This document shows positions 26,865 through 34,494 of a DNA stretch of 64,000 nucleotides, piece after piece. Origin of the DNA: Streptomyces hyaluromycini. Its GTDB lineage: Bacteria; Actinomycetota; Actinomycetes; Streptomycetales; Streptomycetaceae. The notes beneath the pieces are model-generated. The model was given only the letters and a program-made list of their open reading frames with translations, made no database searches and was not told where the DNA came from. The first letter of the stretch is position 1. Each line of letters starts with the position of its first letter. The stretch spans positions 1-64,000 of the forward strand of contig NZ_BCFL01000028.1 in the NCBI RefSeq assembly GCF_002217755.1, in the 5' to 3' direction. Position numbers and translations under genes: made by a program.

Positions 26865-27186
26865 GCGCTCCGCTGGAAGGGCCGCGATGTGCCGTCGGTC
26901 GACTGCGGCGCCGTCGTGGCTGGTCGCGCAGTTCCTCCCCCAGCCTTCGGCCGGGGGTACCCCCAGCGCCCCTTCGGGGCGCTCAAGAACCGCAGCGGAC
27001 TTCGCCGGACCCGCTTAGCCGGACGAGCGCCGGCCAGACGAAAGCCTGCCGATCGGGCAGTAACGGAATGAGTCGAATGACCGATCACACGGGGCCGTCG
27101 CGCCGCTAGCCTTCGTGCCCGTCATCGCGGTATTCCGGGCCGGGGTGGAAGTCGGCGCCGCGGCACCCTCGTTCACGGAGGTCACC
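26865..27186. repeat. Intergenic region with dispersed Streptomyces-type repeat
   Basis: About 322 bp. At about 26897-26992 lies a repeat containing GTCGACTGCGG, GGCTGGTCGCGCAGTTCC and a GCGCCCCTTCGGGGCGC hairpin, recurring in inverted orientation at about 56395-56462. In this copy the block is split by an extra palindromic segment, CCCCCAGCC-TTC-GGCCGGGGG plus TACCCCCA, at about 26936-26965. The hairpins may serve as a terminator for the LAL gene. The rest holds the promoter of the HdeD-like gene. Confidence 0.6.
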
Positions 27187-27726
27187 TTGCTCAGTTCGCC
27201 CAACGCACTGCTCTGGCGCGGCCTGCTGGCCGTCGTCATCGGCATCGTCTCCGTCTCCTGGCCGGGCATCACCGTCGGCGCGTTCGTCGTCCTCTTCGCC
27301 GTATACGCGTTCATGTACGCGGTGATGGACGGGGTCCGCGCCTTCAGCAGCGACCGGGTGGGTCCGGTGCTGGGGTGGCTGCTGCTGGCCGTGCTGTCGG
27401 TCGTGGCCGGCGTCAGCTCCCTGGCGTGGCCGGGCATCACGGCCCTGGTGCTCACCCTCTGGGTCGCCGCGTGGGCCCTGGCGACGGGTGCCACGGAGGT
27501 GGGCCTGGCCTTCCTGCGCGGTGAGACGGCGGGTGAGCGCGCCCTGTTCCTGCTGACCGGCCTCGTGTCGGTCGCGCTCGGGTTCGTCCTGTTCGTGCGG
27601 CCGGACATCGGTGCCGTCTCGCTCGCCACCGTCTTCGGTCTCTTCAGCATCGTGCACGGCATCTCGGCGGTCTTCGCCTCGTCGGAGGTGCGCCGCCGGC
27701 GCCGGCCGCAGCCGCTCGGCGGCTGA
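27187..27726 (+). CDS. HdeD/DUF308 family membrane protein
   Basis: A 179-residue protein of about six hydrophobic helices, in three repeated hairpins each with a WPGIT-like or RPDIG motif: VSWPGITVGAF, LAWPGITALVL and VRPDIGAVSL. This is the DUF308/HdeD pattern. The start is a TTG five bases behind GGAGG at 27177-27181; longer frames upstream lack a ribosome site. HdeD proteins are linked to acid resistance in enterics, but the role in actinomycetes is unknown. It stands alone. Confidence 0.8.
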   Translation: MLSSPNALLWRGLLAVVIGIVSVSWPGITVGAFVVLFAVYAFMYAVMDGVRAFSSDRVGPVLGWLLLAVLSVVAGVSSLAWPGITALVLTLWVAAWALATGATEVGLAFLRGETAGERALFLLTGLVSVALGFVLFVRPDIGAVSLATVFGLFSIVHGISAVFASSEVRRRRRPQPLGG

Positions 27727-27743
27727 CCGATCGCCCAATTTCC

Positions 27744-27778
27744 TTGCTTGACAAAGCACATATGGGTCCCGGCATACT
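27744..27778 (+). promoter_or_regulatory. MarR-type operator and promoter before LLM gene
   Basis: TTGCTTGACAAAGCA (27744-27758) is a palindrome TTGCTT-N4-AAGCA. It contains a perfect -35 box TTGACA (27748-27753); CATACT at 27773-27778 is a possible -10 with a 19-bp spacer. Binding of a MarR dimer here would block RNA polymerase. The same motif recurs at 28749, 33856 and 40177. Confidence 0.7.
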
Positions 27779-27812
27779 CGATGGCGACAGGTTCGGATCA
27801 CGGAAGGCCCGC

Positions 27813-28691
27813 ATGAACCTCGGCATCGCCATCGCGGATTTCACCCAGCCCGGCGGCCCGGCGGGCATCGCACGCCATGTGGCCCGGCTCGCCCGGAGCG
27901 CGGAGGAGTTCGGCTTCCGCCGGATCGCCGTCATGGACCACCTGTTCCAGATCGGGATCGTGGGCGCCTCCGAGCAGGAGATGCTGGAGGCGTACACGAC
28001 CCTGGGCTATCTGGCCGCGGCCACCGAGCGGGCGGAGCTGCTCGCGCTGGTGACCTCGGCCGGATACCGGGAACCCGGGCTGCTGGCCAAGATGATCACC
28101 ACGCTCGACGTGCTCTCGGAGGGCCGCGCCGCCCTGGGCATCGGGATCGGCGCCGGCTTCAACCTCGCCGAGGCACGCGGGCTCGGACTGCCGTTCCCGC
28201 CCGTCGCGGAGCGGTTCGAGCGACTGGAGGAGACGCTGCAGATCTGCCTGCAGATGTGGAGCGACGACGAGAAACCCTTCGACGGCCGCCACTACCGCCT
28301 CGAACGCACCCTCAACTCCCCCCGCACGGTGCGGCGTCCGCACCCGCCGATCCTGATCGGCGGCTCCGGCGAGCGCAAGACGCTGCGGCTCGTCGCGGAG
28401 TACGCGAACGCCTGCAACCTCTTCCACGGCCCGGACCTGCCGCACAAGCTCGACGTGCTCCGCCGGCACTGCGACCGGGCCGGACGCGACTACGACGAGA
28501 TCGAGAAGACGGTCCTGCTCCCCCTCGACCCCGGAGCGCGCGGCGAGCGGATCCCCGCCCTGCTCGCGGAGTTGCGGCGACTGGACCGCATCGGCATCGA
28601 CCACGTCATCGGCCCGGTCCGCGGCGCCGACCAGCATGCCGCGCTGCGGCTGCTGGGCGAGCGCGTCGTACCGGAAGCGATGCGGATCTGA
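27813..28691 (+). CDS. LLM class flavin-dependent oxidoreductase
   Basis: A 292-residue luciferase-like monooxygenase, probably of the F420-dependent subgroup common in actinomycetes. The TIM-barrel landmarks are FRRIAVMDHLFQIG (about residue 40), TTLDVLSEGRAALGIGIGAG (about 105) and HPPILIGGSGERKTL (about 180). GGAAGG precedes the ATG. It lies directly under a TTGCTT-N4-AAGCA operator shared with the GMC oxidoreductase that follows, so both probably belong to one MarR regulon. The substrate is unknown. Confidence 0.88.
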   Translation: MNLGIAIADFTQPGGPAGIARHVARLARSAEEFGFRRIAVMDHLFQIGIVGASEQEMLEAYTTLGYLAAATERAELLALVTSAGYREPGLLAKMITTLDVLSEGRAALGIGIGAGFNLAEARGLGLPFPPVAERFERLEETLQICLQMWSDDEKPFDGRHYRLERTLNSPRTVRRPHPPILIGGSGERKTLRLVAEYANACNLFHGPDLPHKLDVLRRHCDRAGRDYDEIEKTVLLPLDPGARGERIPALLAELRRLDRIGIDHVIGPVRGADQHAALRLLGERVVPEAMRI

Positions 28692-28748
28692 CCGGGCCCG
28701 CCATGACGACACCGGCACCGACACCAACACCGATTCCGACCAATTTAT

Positions 28749-28763
28749 TTGCTTGCCAAAGCA
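28749..28763 (+). promoter_or_regulatory. MarR-type operator before GMC oxidoreductase
   Basis: TTGCTTGCCAAAGCA repeats the TTGCTT-N4-AAGCA palindrome 27 bp before the GMC start codon, close upstream of the GAAGGAGAG ribosome site. Confidence 0.65.
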
Positions 28764-28790
28764 CGGTTCAATTCTGAAGGAGAGACGCAG

Positions 28791-30320
28791 ATGAGCACCC
28801 CGAGCGAACACCCCGCAGCGCACGAGGCCGATGTCGTCATCGTCGGCGGCGGTTCCGCGGGCGCCGTACTCGCCGCCCGGCTCAGCGAGGATCCAGGGCG
28901 CACGGTCCTGCTGGTCGAGGCGGGCCCCGACTACCCCGCCGACCGCGTCCCCGAGGGACTGCTGACCCCGCACCTCCTGGCCGACCCCGACCACGACTGG
29001 GGCTACACCGCGCGCGCCACCGACCGCGCCCCGAGCATCGCGGCCCCGCGCGGCCGGACCATGGGCGGCAGTTCCGCGGTGAACGCCGGTGTGGCGATCC
29101 GGGCGCGCGCCGCCGACTTCGCCGCCTGGGCGGACCGCTACGGGATCAAGGGCTGGTCGTACGACGAGGTCCTGCCGGTCTTCCGGGACATGGAGAACAC
29201 CCCCGCCGGCGACCCCGCCCGCCACGGCCGCACCGGCCCCTTCCCGATCCGGCAGTGGACCTACGCGGAACTCACCTCCCCGATGCGGGCGTTCGTGGAC
29301 AGCGCGGCGTGCCTGGGCTTCCGGCGCAACGACGACTTCAACGGCGAGCGGCAGGACGGCACCGGCGCCTACCCGGTGAACATCGTGGACGGGGTGCGCC
29401 AGAGCACCGCCCTGGCGTATCTGACGCCGCAGGTGCGCAACCGTCCCAACCTGACCGTGTTCAGCGACGTCACGGTCGACCGGGTGCTGGTCGAGGACGG
29501 CAGGGCGCGGGGTGTCGTCAGCGCGTCGGGCACGGTCTTCCGGGCCGGTGAGGTGGTGCTGAGCGCGGGCTCGTACGGCAGCCCGGCCATCCTGCTGCGC
29601 TCCGGCGTCGGCCCGGCCGCGGACCTGCGCGGCCTCGGCATCGAGGTGGTCGCCGACCTGCCCGTCGGCCGCCGGCTCCAGGACCACCCGTTCTTTCACT
29701 CGCTGTTCGCGCTCGCGCCCGAGCACCAGACCATGACGTCCGCCTTCGCCGCCCACCTCTGGCTCGCCTCGCGCGAGGCGGGCCCCGGTGAACTGGACCT
29801 CGCGGTCGTCGGCACCCAGCTGCTGGACGGCTCCTTCAGCCCGACCGGCGGGGCGATGGTCCTCGCGGCGGCCGTCACCCGGCCGGAGTCGCGCGGCTCG
29901 GTGCGGCTGGCCGGTCGTGACCCGTACGACGCCCCGGTCATCGACGACAACTACCTGGCGACGGACCGGGACCGTCGCCGCATGCTGGAGGCCGTGCGGC
30001 TGGTGCGCCGCCTCGCGGGCAGCGCGCCGCTCGCCGGTGCGGTGGCGGCGGAACTGGTGCCGGGCACGGCCGTGGGCGACGACGAGCTGGCGGCGGCGAT
30101 CGAGAGCGGCATCGCCACCTACGGGCATCCGACGTCGACGGTGCCGATGGGCGGGCCCGAGGACCGGTGGGCCGTCGTGGACGAGTCCGGTGCGGTCAAG
30201 GGGCTGTCGGGGCTGCGGGTGGTGGACGCCTCGATCATGCCCGAGGTGCCGTCGACGGTGACCAACGCCACCACCATCATGATCGCCGAGCTCATCGCCC
30301 GGCGCGTGTACGGAAGTTAG
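28791..30320 (+). CDS. GMC family oxidoreductase (FAD)
   Basis: A 509-residue glucose-methanol-choline oxidoreductase. The N-terminal ADP-binding motif VVIVGGGSAGAVLAARLSED (about residue 16) is followed by GRTMGGSSAVNAGVAIRA, the first GMC signature. The second signature includes LSAGSYGSPAILLRSGVGPA (about 265). The C-terminal catalytic part has GIATYGHPTSTVPMG and VDASIMPEVPSTVTNATTIM with the expected His and Asn. It oxidises alcohols to aldehydes. The operator overlaps its leader. In this region it could feed aldehyde to the aldehyde dehydrogenase at 34495; that is inference. Confidence 0.9.
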   Translation: MSTPSEHPAAHEADVVIVGGGSAGAVLAARLSEDPGRTVLLVEAGPDYPADRVPEGLLTPHLLADPDHDWGYTARATDRAPSIAAPRGRTMGGSSAVNAGVAIRARAADFAAWADRYGIKGWSYDEVLPVFRDMENTPAGDPARHGRTGPFPIRQWTYAELTSPMRAFVDSAACLGFRRNDDFNGERQDGTGAYPVNIVDGVRQSTALAYLTPQVRNRPNLTVFSDVTVDRVLVEDGRARGVVSASGTVFRAGEVVLSAGSYGSPAILLRSGVGPAADLRGLGIEVVADLPVGRRLQDHPFFHSLFALAPEHQTMTSAFAAHLWLASREAGPGELDLAVVGTQLLDGSFSPTGGAMVLAAAVTRPESRGSVRLAGRDPYDAPVIDDNYLATDRDRRRMLEAVRLVRRLAGSAPLAGAVAAELVPGTAVGDDELAAAIESGIATYGHPTSTVPMGGPEDRWAVVDESGAVKGLSGLRVVDASIMPEVPSTVTNATTIMIAELIARRVYGS

Positions 30321-30614
30321 ATCCACCGCCGGCCCGCCGGGGTGCCGACGACTCGGCGGGGTGGCGACGACCCGCCGAGGTCTTGGGGATCCGGCGAGAT
30401 ACCGACGACCCGCCGGGGGTAAGGGCGACCCGGCGAGGTACCGCCGATCCTCCGAGGTACCGGCGACCCCGCCGAGGTACCGGCAACCCCGCCGAGGTAC
30501 CGGCAACCCCGCCGAGGTACCGGCAACCCCGCCGAGGTACCGGCAACCCGGCCAGGTGCCGGTGATCCGGCGGGGTGCCGGTGATCCGGTGATCCGGCCT
30601 CTGGCCTTGTGGGT
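30321..30614. repeat. Tandem array of 20-bp GAGGTACCG repeats
   Basis: The space between the convergent GMC and ltrA genes is filled by about fourteen tandem units of 18-21 bp. The central four are identical (GCCGAGGTACCGGCAACCCC, about 30473-30552); units become degenerate towards both ends, keeping GAGGT and ACC/CCG. No spacers exist, so this is not CRISPR. A related motif occurs at 11700-11790. Confidence 0.8.
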
Positions 30615-31835
30615 TCAGAGGACCGCTGTCTCGTCCCGGCTCAGTCGGTGGGTCACGGCGAGGCCCCAGGGGATGCCGAGGAGGGCGACGAGCGCGAGTC
30701 CGAGGAGCAGGGGGGCGGGACGTGCGGCGCCCAGGGCCACGACCACGACGGCGACGGCCAGGCTGGTGCGGGCGAGCGGCCGGTAGAGGTCCCGCTCGTC
30801 CCGCCAGGCCTGCAGCCCGGTGGCGAGCAGCATCGTCCCGGTGAGGACGACGGCCACGCCCCCGCACAGCACCCAGGCGGTGGCGGCGGGCGTCCGGCCG
30901 GCGTGGGCGTGCTCGACCAGGCCCACCATCGCGGCGCCCATGGCGGTCACGGCCGCCGTGAGCGGCAGATGGGTGAGCATCCACCCGGCGGTCACCGTAC
31001 GCGTGCGCCGGGGCGGCCGGTGGCCGGCGAAGTCGAAGTACGTCCACCAGGCGCCGAAGCCGACCACCACGGCCACCAGTCCGACCGCGAGGCTCATGGC
31101 GGTGGTCGGCTCGCCCGCGAGGCCGTCCACGACGCCCGTCACGGTCTCGCCGAGCACGATGATGATGAGCAGCCCGAACCGCTCGACGAGCGCCTCGGTG
31201 AGGGCGAGCGCCGACTCCTGGGCCGGAGCGGCCGCCAGGGTCATCCACGCGAACCCGCCGAGGTAGGCGAGGACCAGCAGGCCCCAGGTCAACAGCCGGG
31301 TGCCGGCGGGCAGTCCGGCGCTCCCGAGGAGGACGGCCGCGCAGGCCGCCGTCCCGATGACGTACAGCCGGGTGGGCTTGCGGAACTCCGCGGAGCTGCC
31401 GCGTCCGGCAAGGAACCAGAGCACGGCCAGGACCGCGAACAGGATCCCGGCGTTGACCGCGAAATGGGCGCCCTCCGCGCCGCCGGCCTTGGGGATGAAC
31501 GCGCCCAGCGGGACGAGGACGAGGATCTGCAGGAGGAAGAGGCTGCGGCCCCGGGCGTCGTCGTGGCCGTGCAGGTCGTGGTGGAGGGTGCCGTTCAGCC
31601 AGGCGGTCCACACCAGGGCGAACACGACCGCGAACTCGCCGAGCCCGTGCCAGGTGAGATGGTCCGCCAGATGGTGCGCGGCCTGGGCCACCAGGACGAC
31701 CACGATCAGGTCGTAGAACAGTTCCAGCGGGCCGACCACCCGGTGCCGCGGCTGTTCCCCGTGGGCGCGCGGCGGCCGCCACAGCTGCCGGCGCAGCCGG
31801 GCCCAGGTCTCCCGCCCCTCCGGTCGCGAGGTCAT
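30615..31835 (-). CDS. ltrA: Low temperature requirement protein A family
   Basis: A 406-residue integral membrane protein of the LtrA family with about ten hydrophobic helices. The family signatures are VGPLELFYDLIVVVLVAQAA (about residue 34), ALVERFGLLIIIVLGETVTG (about 210) and YFDFAGHRPPRR. The biochemical function of LtrA proteins is not known. It lies 122 bp downstream of a MarR gene on the same strand and has its own inverted repeat upstream, so it may be separately controlled. Confidence 0.88.
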   Translation of the reverse strand: MTSRPEGRETWARLRRQLWRPPRAHGEQPRHRVVGPLELFYDLIVVVLVAQAAHHLADHLTWHGLGEFAVVFALVWTAWLNGTLHHDLHGHDDARGRSLFLLQILVLVPLGAFIPKAGGAEGAHFAVNAGILFAVLAVLWFLAGRGSSAEFRKPTRLYVIGTAACAAVLLGSAGLPAGTRLLTWGLLVLAYLGGFAWMTLAAAPAQESALALTEALVERFGLLIIIVLGETVTGVVDGLAGEPTTAMSLAVGLVAVVVGFGAWWTYFDFAGHRPPRRTRTVTAGWMLTHLPLTAAVTAMGAAMVGLVEHAHAGRTPAATAWVLCGGVAVVLTGTMLLATGLQAWRDERDLYRPLARTSLAVAVVVVALGAARPAPLLLGLALVALLGIPWGLAVTHRLSRDETAVL

Positions 31836-31908
31836 GCCGGCGGTCTCGGCCGAGATCGCTCCTGCATGGCTTCTCCCCGGGGTCGTGGTCCGGCCGGAGC
31901 CGCACAGG

Positions 31909-31925
31909 AACGTCTGTTTGACGTT
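31909..31925 (-). promoter_or_regulatory. AACGTC inverted repeat upstream of ltrA
   Basis: AACGTC-TGTTT-GACGTT is a perfect 6-bp inverted repeat with a 5-bp spacer, about 75 bp before the ltrA start and next to an A/T-rich stretch. It resembles a dimeric regulator site, but I cannot name the binder. Confidence 0.4.
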
Positions 31926-31957
31926 TGTATATTAGCGGGAGGCTTCGGCAGGGCGGC

Positions 31958-32410
31958 TCAGTCGAGCTTCTCGACCACCGCTTCGAACTGCCGGACCATG
32001 GCGGGCACCGACCGGCCGTCGAGCAGGTCCATGACCCGCTTGCGGGCGCTCGCCAGGTGCACGGGGTAGGCGTCCCGGAGCCGCTTCAGCCCCTCGGGGG
32101 TGAGGGTCGCGACGTTGCCGCGGGCGTCCCCCTCGTAGCGCCGCTTGACGACCTGGCCGCGGCTCTGCAGCGCGTCCACGACACGGGTGATGCGGCTGGC
32201 GGAGAGGGCGGTGGCCGAGGCGAGGTCCGTCATCCGGAGTTCCTGGTTCTCAGCCTCGGAGAGGTTCATCAGGACGACGTACTCGGTGAGCGTGAGCCCT
32301 GTGGACCGCAGCAGGTCGTCGTCGAGCGAACGGGGCAGCGCGACGATGACGCGCATCAGGGCGCGCCAGAAGCGTTCTTCCTGGGCGGTCAGTGGGTCTT
32401 CTGCGCTCAT
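31958..32410 (-). CDS. MarR family regulator (first of two paralogues)
   Basis: A 150-residue MarR protein. The winged helix covers about residues 35-105: SEAENQELRMTDLASATALS, then SRITRVVDALQSRGQVVKRR and the wing EGDARGNVATLTPEG. It is clearly paralogous to the regulator at 39523-40125; they share the LSEA, LSASRITRVV and HLASAR.RVMD blocks. The ATG sits six bases after a TATTCT -10 box, so translation is probably leaderless. An inverted repeat TTGAGCA-N8-TGCTCAA covers the promoter, which indicates autoregulation. Confidence 0.88.
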   Translation of the reverse strand: MSAEDPLTAQEERFWRALMRVIVALPRSLDDDLLRSTGLTLTEYVVLMNLSEAENQELRMTDLASATALSASRITRVVDALQSRGQVVKRRYEGDARGNVATLTPEGLKRLRDAYPVHLASARKRVMDLLDGRSVPAMVRQFEAVVEKLD

Positions 32411-32446
32411 TTGAGCAGAATAGCGTGCTCAAGCAAGGAATCTCAA
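32411..32446 (-). promoter_or_regulatory. Promoter and operator of first MarR gene
   Basis: On the minus strand, TTGAGA (32446-32441), an 18-bp spacer and TATTCT (32422-32417) form a good sigma-70-type promoter, with the ATG six bases after the -10. TTGAGCA (32411-32417) and TGCTCAA (32426-32432) are a perfect 7-bp inverted repeat across it. The spacer also contains one TTGCTT half-site of the regional operator. Confidence 0.65.
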
Positions 32447-32470
32447 CCCGATCTCGACCTTCCGGTCCAC

Positions 32471-32509
32471 GTCAGGGGCTGTCCGGCGGCCGGCCGGACA
32501 GCCCCTGAC
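32471..32509. terminator. Long perfect hairpin after glycosyltransferase gene
   Basis: A 17-bp perfect stem, GTCAGGGGCTGTCCGGC and its complement, with loop GGCCG, lies 9 bp beyond the glycosyltransferase stop. It separates that gene from the MarR promoter. It has no T-run. Confidence 0.7.
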
Positions 32510-32517
32510 CGAGCCGC

Positions 32518-33810
32518 TCAGGCCTGCTCGACGATCTCCGCGATGACGTCGAAGGGGTGGTACTCGGCGTACTGGCCCTGGATCTCGGCCGCCCGCTTGC
32601 GGTACCGGGGGTCGTCGAGCACCTCGTCGACGGCGGCGCGCAGGGCGGACACCTCCGGGCGGGCGGTGCGCAGGTTGACGCCGGTGCCGGACCACTCGAC
32701 CCGGGCGGCGACCTCGGGCTTGTCCTCCGTCTCACCGCCGACGACGAGCGGGACACCGTGCCGCAGCGCGGTCTGGACCCCGCCGTAACCGGCGTTGGTG
32801 ACGAGGACGTCGGCGAGCGGCAGCAGTTCCTCGAAGGGCACGAACCCGGCGAGGCGGACGTTGCCGGGGACCTGGCCGCCCATCTCCTCGCGCACCAGGT
32901 CGGGACCGTCGGGGCGGGCCGTGGCGGCGACGACGGTGACGTCGGCGTCGGCCAGCGCGCGCAGCGTGGGGACGACGAGCTGGGACAGGTCGCCGTTCTC
33001 CACGGTGCCCTGGGTGACCACGACCACCGGCCGTCCGGACGACAGCTCTGCCCACCAGCCGGGGCGTTCGAATTCGCTGTCGGAGGCGGCCGGGAGGGGG
33101 CCGATGAAGCGGAAGCTCTCCGAAGCGTCGCTGCGCGGGTACTCGAAGGCGGGCACGGTCAGCTGGAGCAGGAGGTCGGGGACCGTGCACATGGCGTCGA
33201 AGATCGGTCCGGGGAAGGTGACGCCCATCGAGGTGAAGACGCCCTCCACGTACTGCTGCGCGTCGGCGAACATCGCCGCGACCTGGGCGCGCATGGCGTC
33301 GTAGGCGGCGCGCTCCTCGTCGGTGGTGGGCGGGAGCAGCCCCGGCCCGAAGGGCGCGGTGTCGGCGCTGGCGAAGGGGGGCGGCGCGATGCCGATGGTC
33401 ATCAGGAGCGGGCGCTGTTCCCGCGGGGCGCGCAGGACCGTCGCCAGCGTCCACAGGGACAGGAGTTCGCTGATCACCACGGTCGCGGGGAACTCCGCGA
33501 GCAGTTCCTGCAGGCGCCGGTCGTGCAGTGGCGCGGGGTCGGCGGCGAAGTGCTTGAGGTCGAAGGATATGCGCTCGAAGGGGGCGAGTGCGTCGCGCTC
33601 GGGGAAGGTGGCGCTGAGGTCGGCGCCGTCGACGTCCGCCTCGGCCGGGTACGGGACGAAGCGCGCACCGGTCCTGCGGACCCGGTCCTCGAACCGGGTA
33701 CCCGTGTAGAAGAGCACCTCGTGCCCGCGCCGGGTCAGGTCGGCTGCGATCGCCGCGAGGGGCAGGACATGGCCCGGCACCGGGGTCGCTGTGACAAGGA
33801 TCTTCGCCAT
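32518..33810 (-). CDS. Macrolide-type (GT1) glycosyltransferase
   Basis: A 430-residue GT-B fold glycosyltransferase of the MGT/OleD-like class. The N-terminus MAKILVTATPVPGHVLPLAA is typical. The nucleotide-sugar site is VLVTNAGYGGVQTALRHGVP with GGETEDKPEVAARVEWSGTG near residue 350, as in UDP-sugar detoxifying enzymes. I chose the ATG at 33810; the upstream extension is not conserved-looking. A perfect TTGCTT-N4-AAGCAA operator lies 46-61 bp upstream. It probably glycosylates small phenolic or macrolide-like compounds. Confidence 0.88.
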   Translation of the reverse strand: MAKILVTATPVPGHVLPLAAIAADLTRRGHEVLFYTGTRFEDRVRRTGARFVPYPAEADVDGADLSATFPERDALAPFERISFDLKHFAADPAPLHDRRLQELLAEFPATVVISELLSLWTLATVLRAPREQRPLLMTIGIAPPPFASADTAPFGPGLLPPTTDEERAAYDAMRAQVAAMFADAQQYVEGVFTSMGVTFPGPIFDAMCTVPDLLLQLTVPAFEYPRSDASESFRFIGPLPAASDSEFERPGWWAELSSGRPVVVVTQGTVENGDLSQLVVPTLRALADADVTVVAATARPDGPDLVREEMGGQVPGNVRLAGFVPFEELLPLADVLVTNAGYGGVQTALRHGVPLVVGGETEDKPEVAARVEWSGTGVNLRTARPEVSALRAAVDEVLDDPRYRKRAAEIQGQYAEYHPFDVIAEIVEQA

Positions 33811-33855
33811 GGTCTCGTTTCTGGGCAGGCCGGACCGCAGTCCGGCAGTATCTAT

Positions 33856-33871
33856 TTGCTTCAACAAGCAA
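33856..33871 (-). promoter_or_regulatory. MarR-type operator before glycosyltransferase
   Basis: TTGCTTCAACAAGCAA is the most symmetric copy of the regional palindrome: 6-bp perfect arms and a 4-bp spacer. It lies between the MEKHLA gene and the glycosyltransferase gene. Confidence 0.7.
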
Positions 33872-33950
33872 TATAGAGAGGCAGCCTTCGGGCTGTCGAA
33901 CATTTCGCGGAACCCTGCGCGTGTCGCGCGCAGTTGTCCCTGATGCAACA

Positions 33951-34427
33951 TCAGATCTCGCTCCAGGAACGGAAAACCGCCGCCTGGCCGTGCCAAGTAC
34001 CGTCTGACTCAAGGAGGTTCCACATGGTGACGTCCTCTATCCAGAACCTCCGGCCGGACCCGGCTATTCGCACACCCCGGTAGCCGGAGGCGTATCCGCG
34101 GGTCGCCACCGAGCGCACGAAGGCGTCCCGGTCGCCCTGCGCGTCCGGGTCGGCGGACAGCCGGGACGGGAGCTGTACGAACTCCTCCCACGGGTACTCG
34201 AAGCACTTCTGGGCGGTGGTGTTCGCGTAGATGAAGACCGGATCCGGCCCGGCGCCGTGCGCGAGCAGCCCGAAGGGCGCGTCCCCGTAGAGCCAGCGGG
34301 CCGCCTCACCGGCGTCCTGGAACGCGGTGGGGCACAGCGGGGTACCGGTCAGCCGCTCGTGACTGGACAGCAGAAGCTGCGCGAAGGCCGGGCTCCGGCT
34401 GTACTCCGCGTCTTGGGCCGTGACCAT
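33951..34427 (-). CDS. MEKHLA domain (PAS-like) protein
   Basis: A 158-residue stand-alone MEKHLA domain protein, a PAS-like sensor fold first noted at the C-terminus of plant HD-ZIP III factors. Landmarks are GDAPFGLLAHGAGPDPVFIY (about residue 48), PWEEFVQLPSRLSADPDAQ and RRFWIEDVTMWNLLESDGTW near the end. It is just upstream of the glycosyltransferase on the same strand, with the operator between them. Its job is not known; a small ligand-binding or dioxygen-sensing role is a guess. Confidence 0.8.
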   Translation of the reverse strand: MVTAQDAEYSRSPAFAQLLLSSHERLTGTPLCPTAFQDAGEAARWLYGDAPFGLLAHGAGPDPVFIYANTTAQKCFEYPWEEFVQLPSRLSADPDAQGDRDAFVRSVATRGYASGYRGVRIAGSGRRFWIEDVTMWNLLESDGTWHGQAAVFRSWSEI

Positions 34428-34494
34428 CAGTGTCTGCCTTTCGTCGAATTCCGAAAGGATGGTTCCAGACGGGTGCGACCGCCCGGCGACCGCG

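Noticed and set aside
27798..30506. A 902-codon minus-strand frame
   Set aside because: Antisense to the LLM and GMC genes and made of His/Arg/Gly-rich sequence without ribosome site.
30321..30614. Possible CRISPR array
   Set aside because: The 20-bp units are directly adjacent with no unique spacers, and no cas gene is present.
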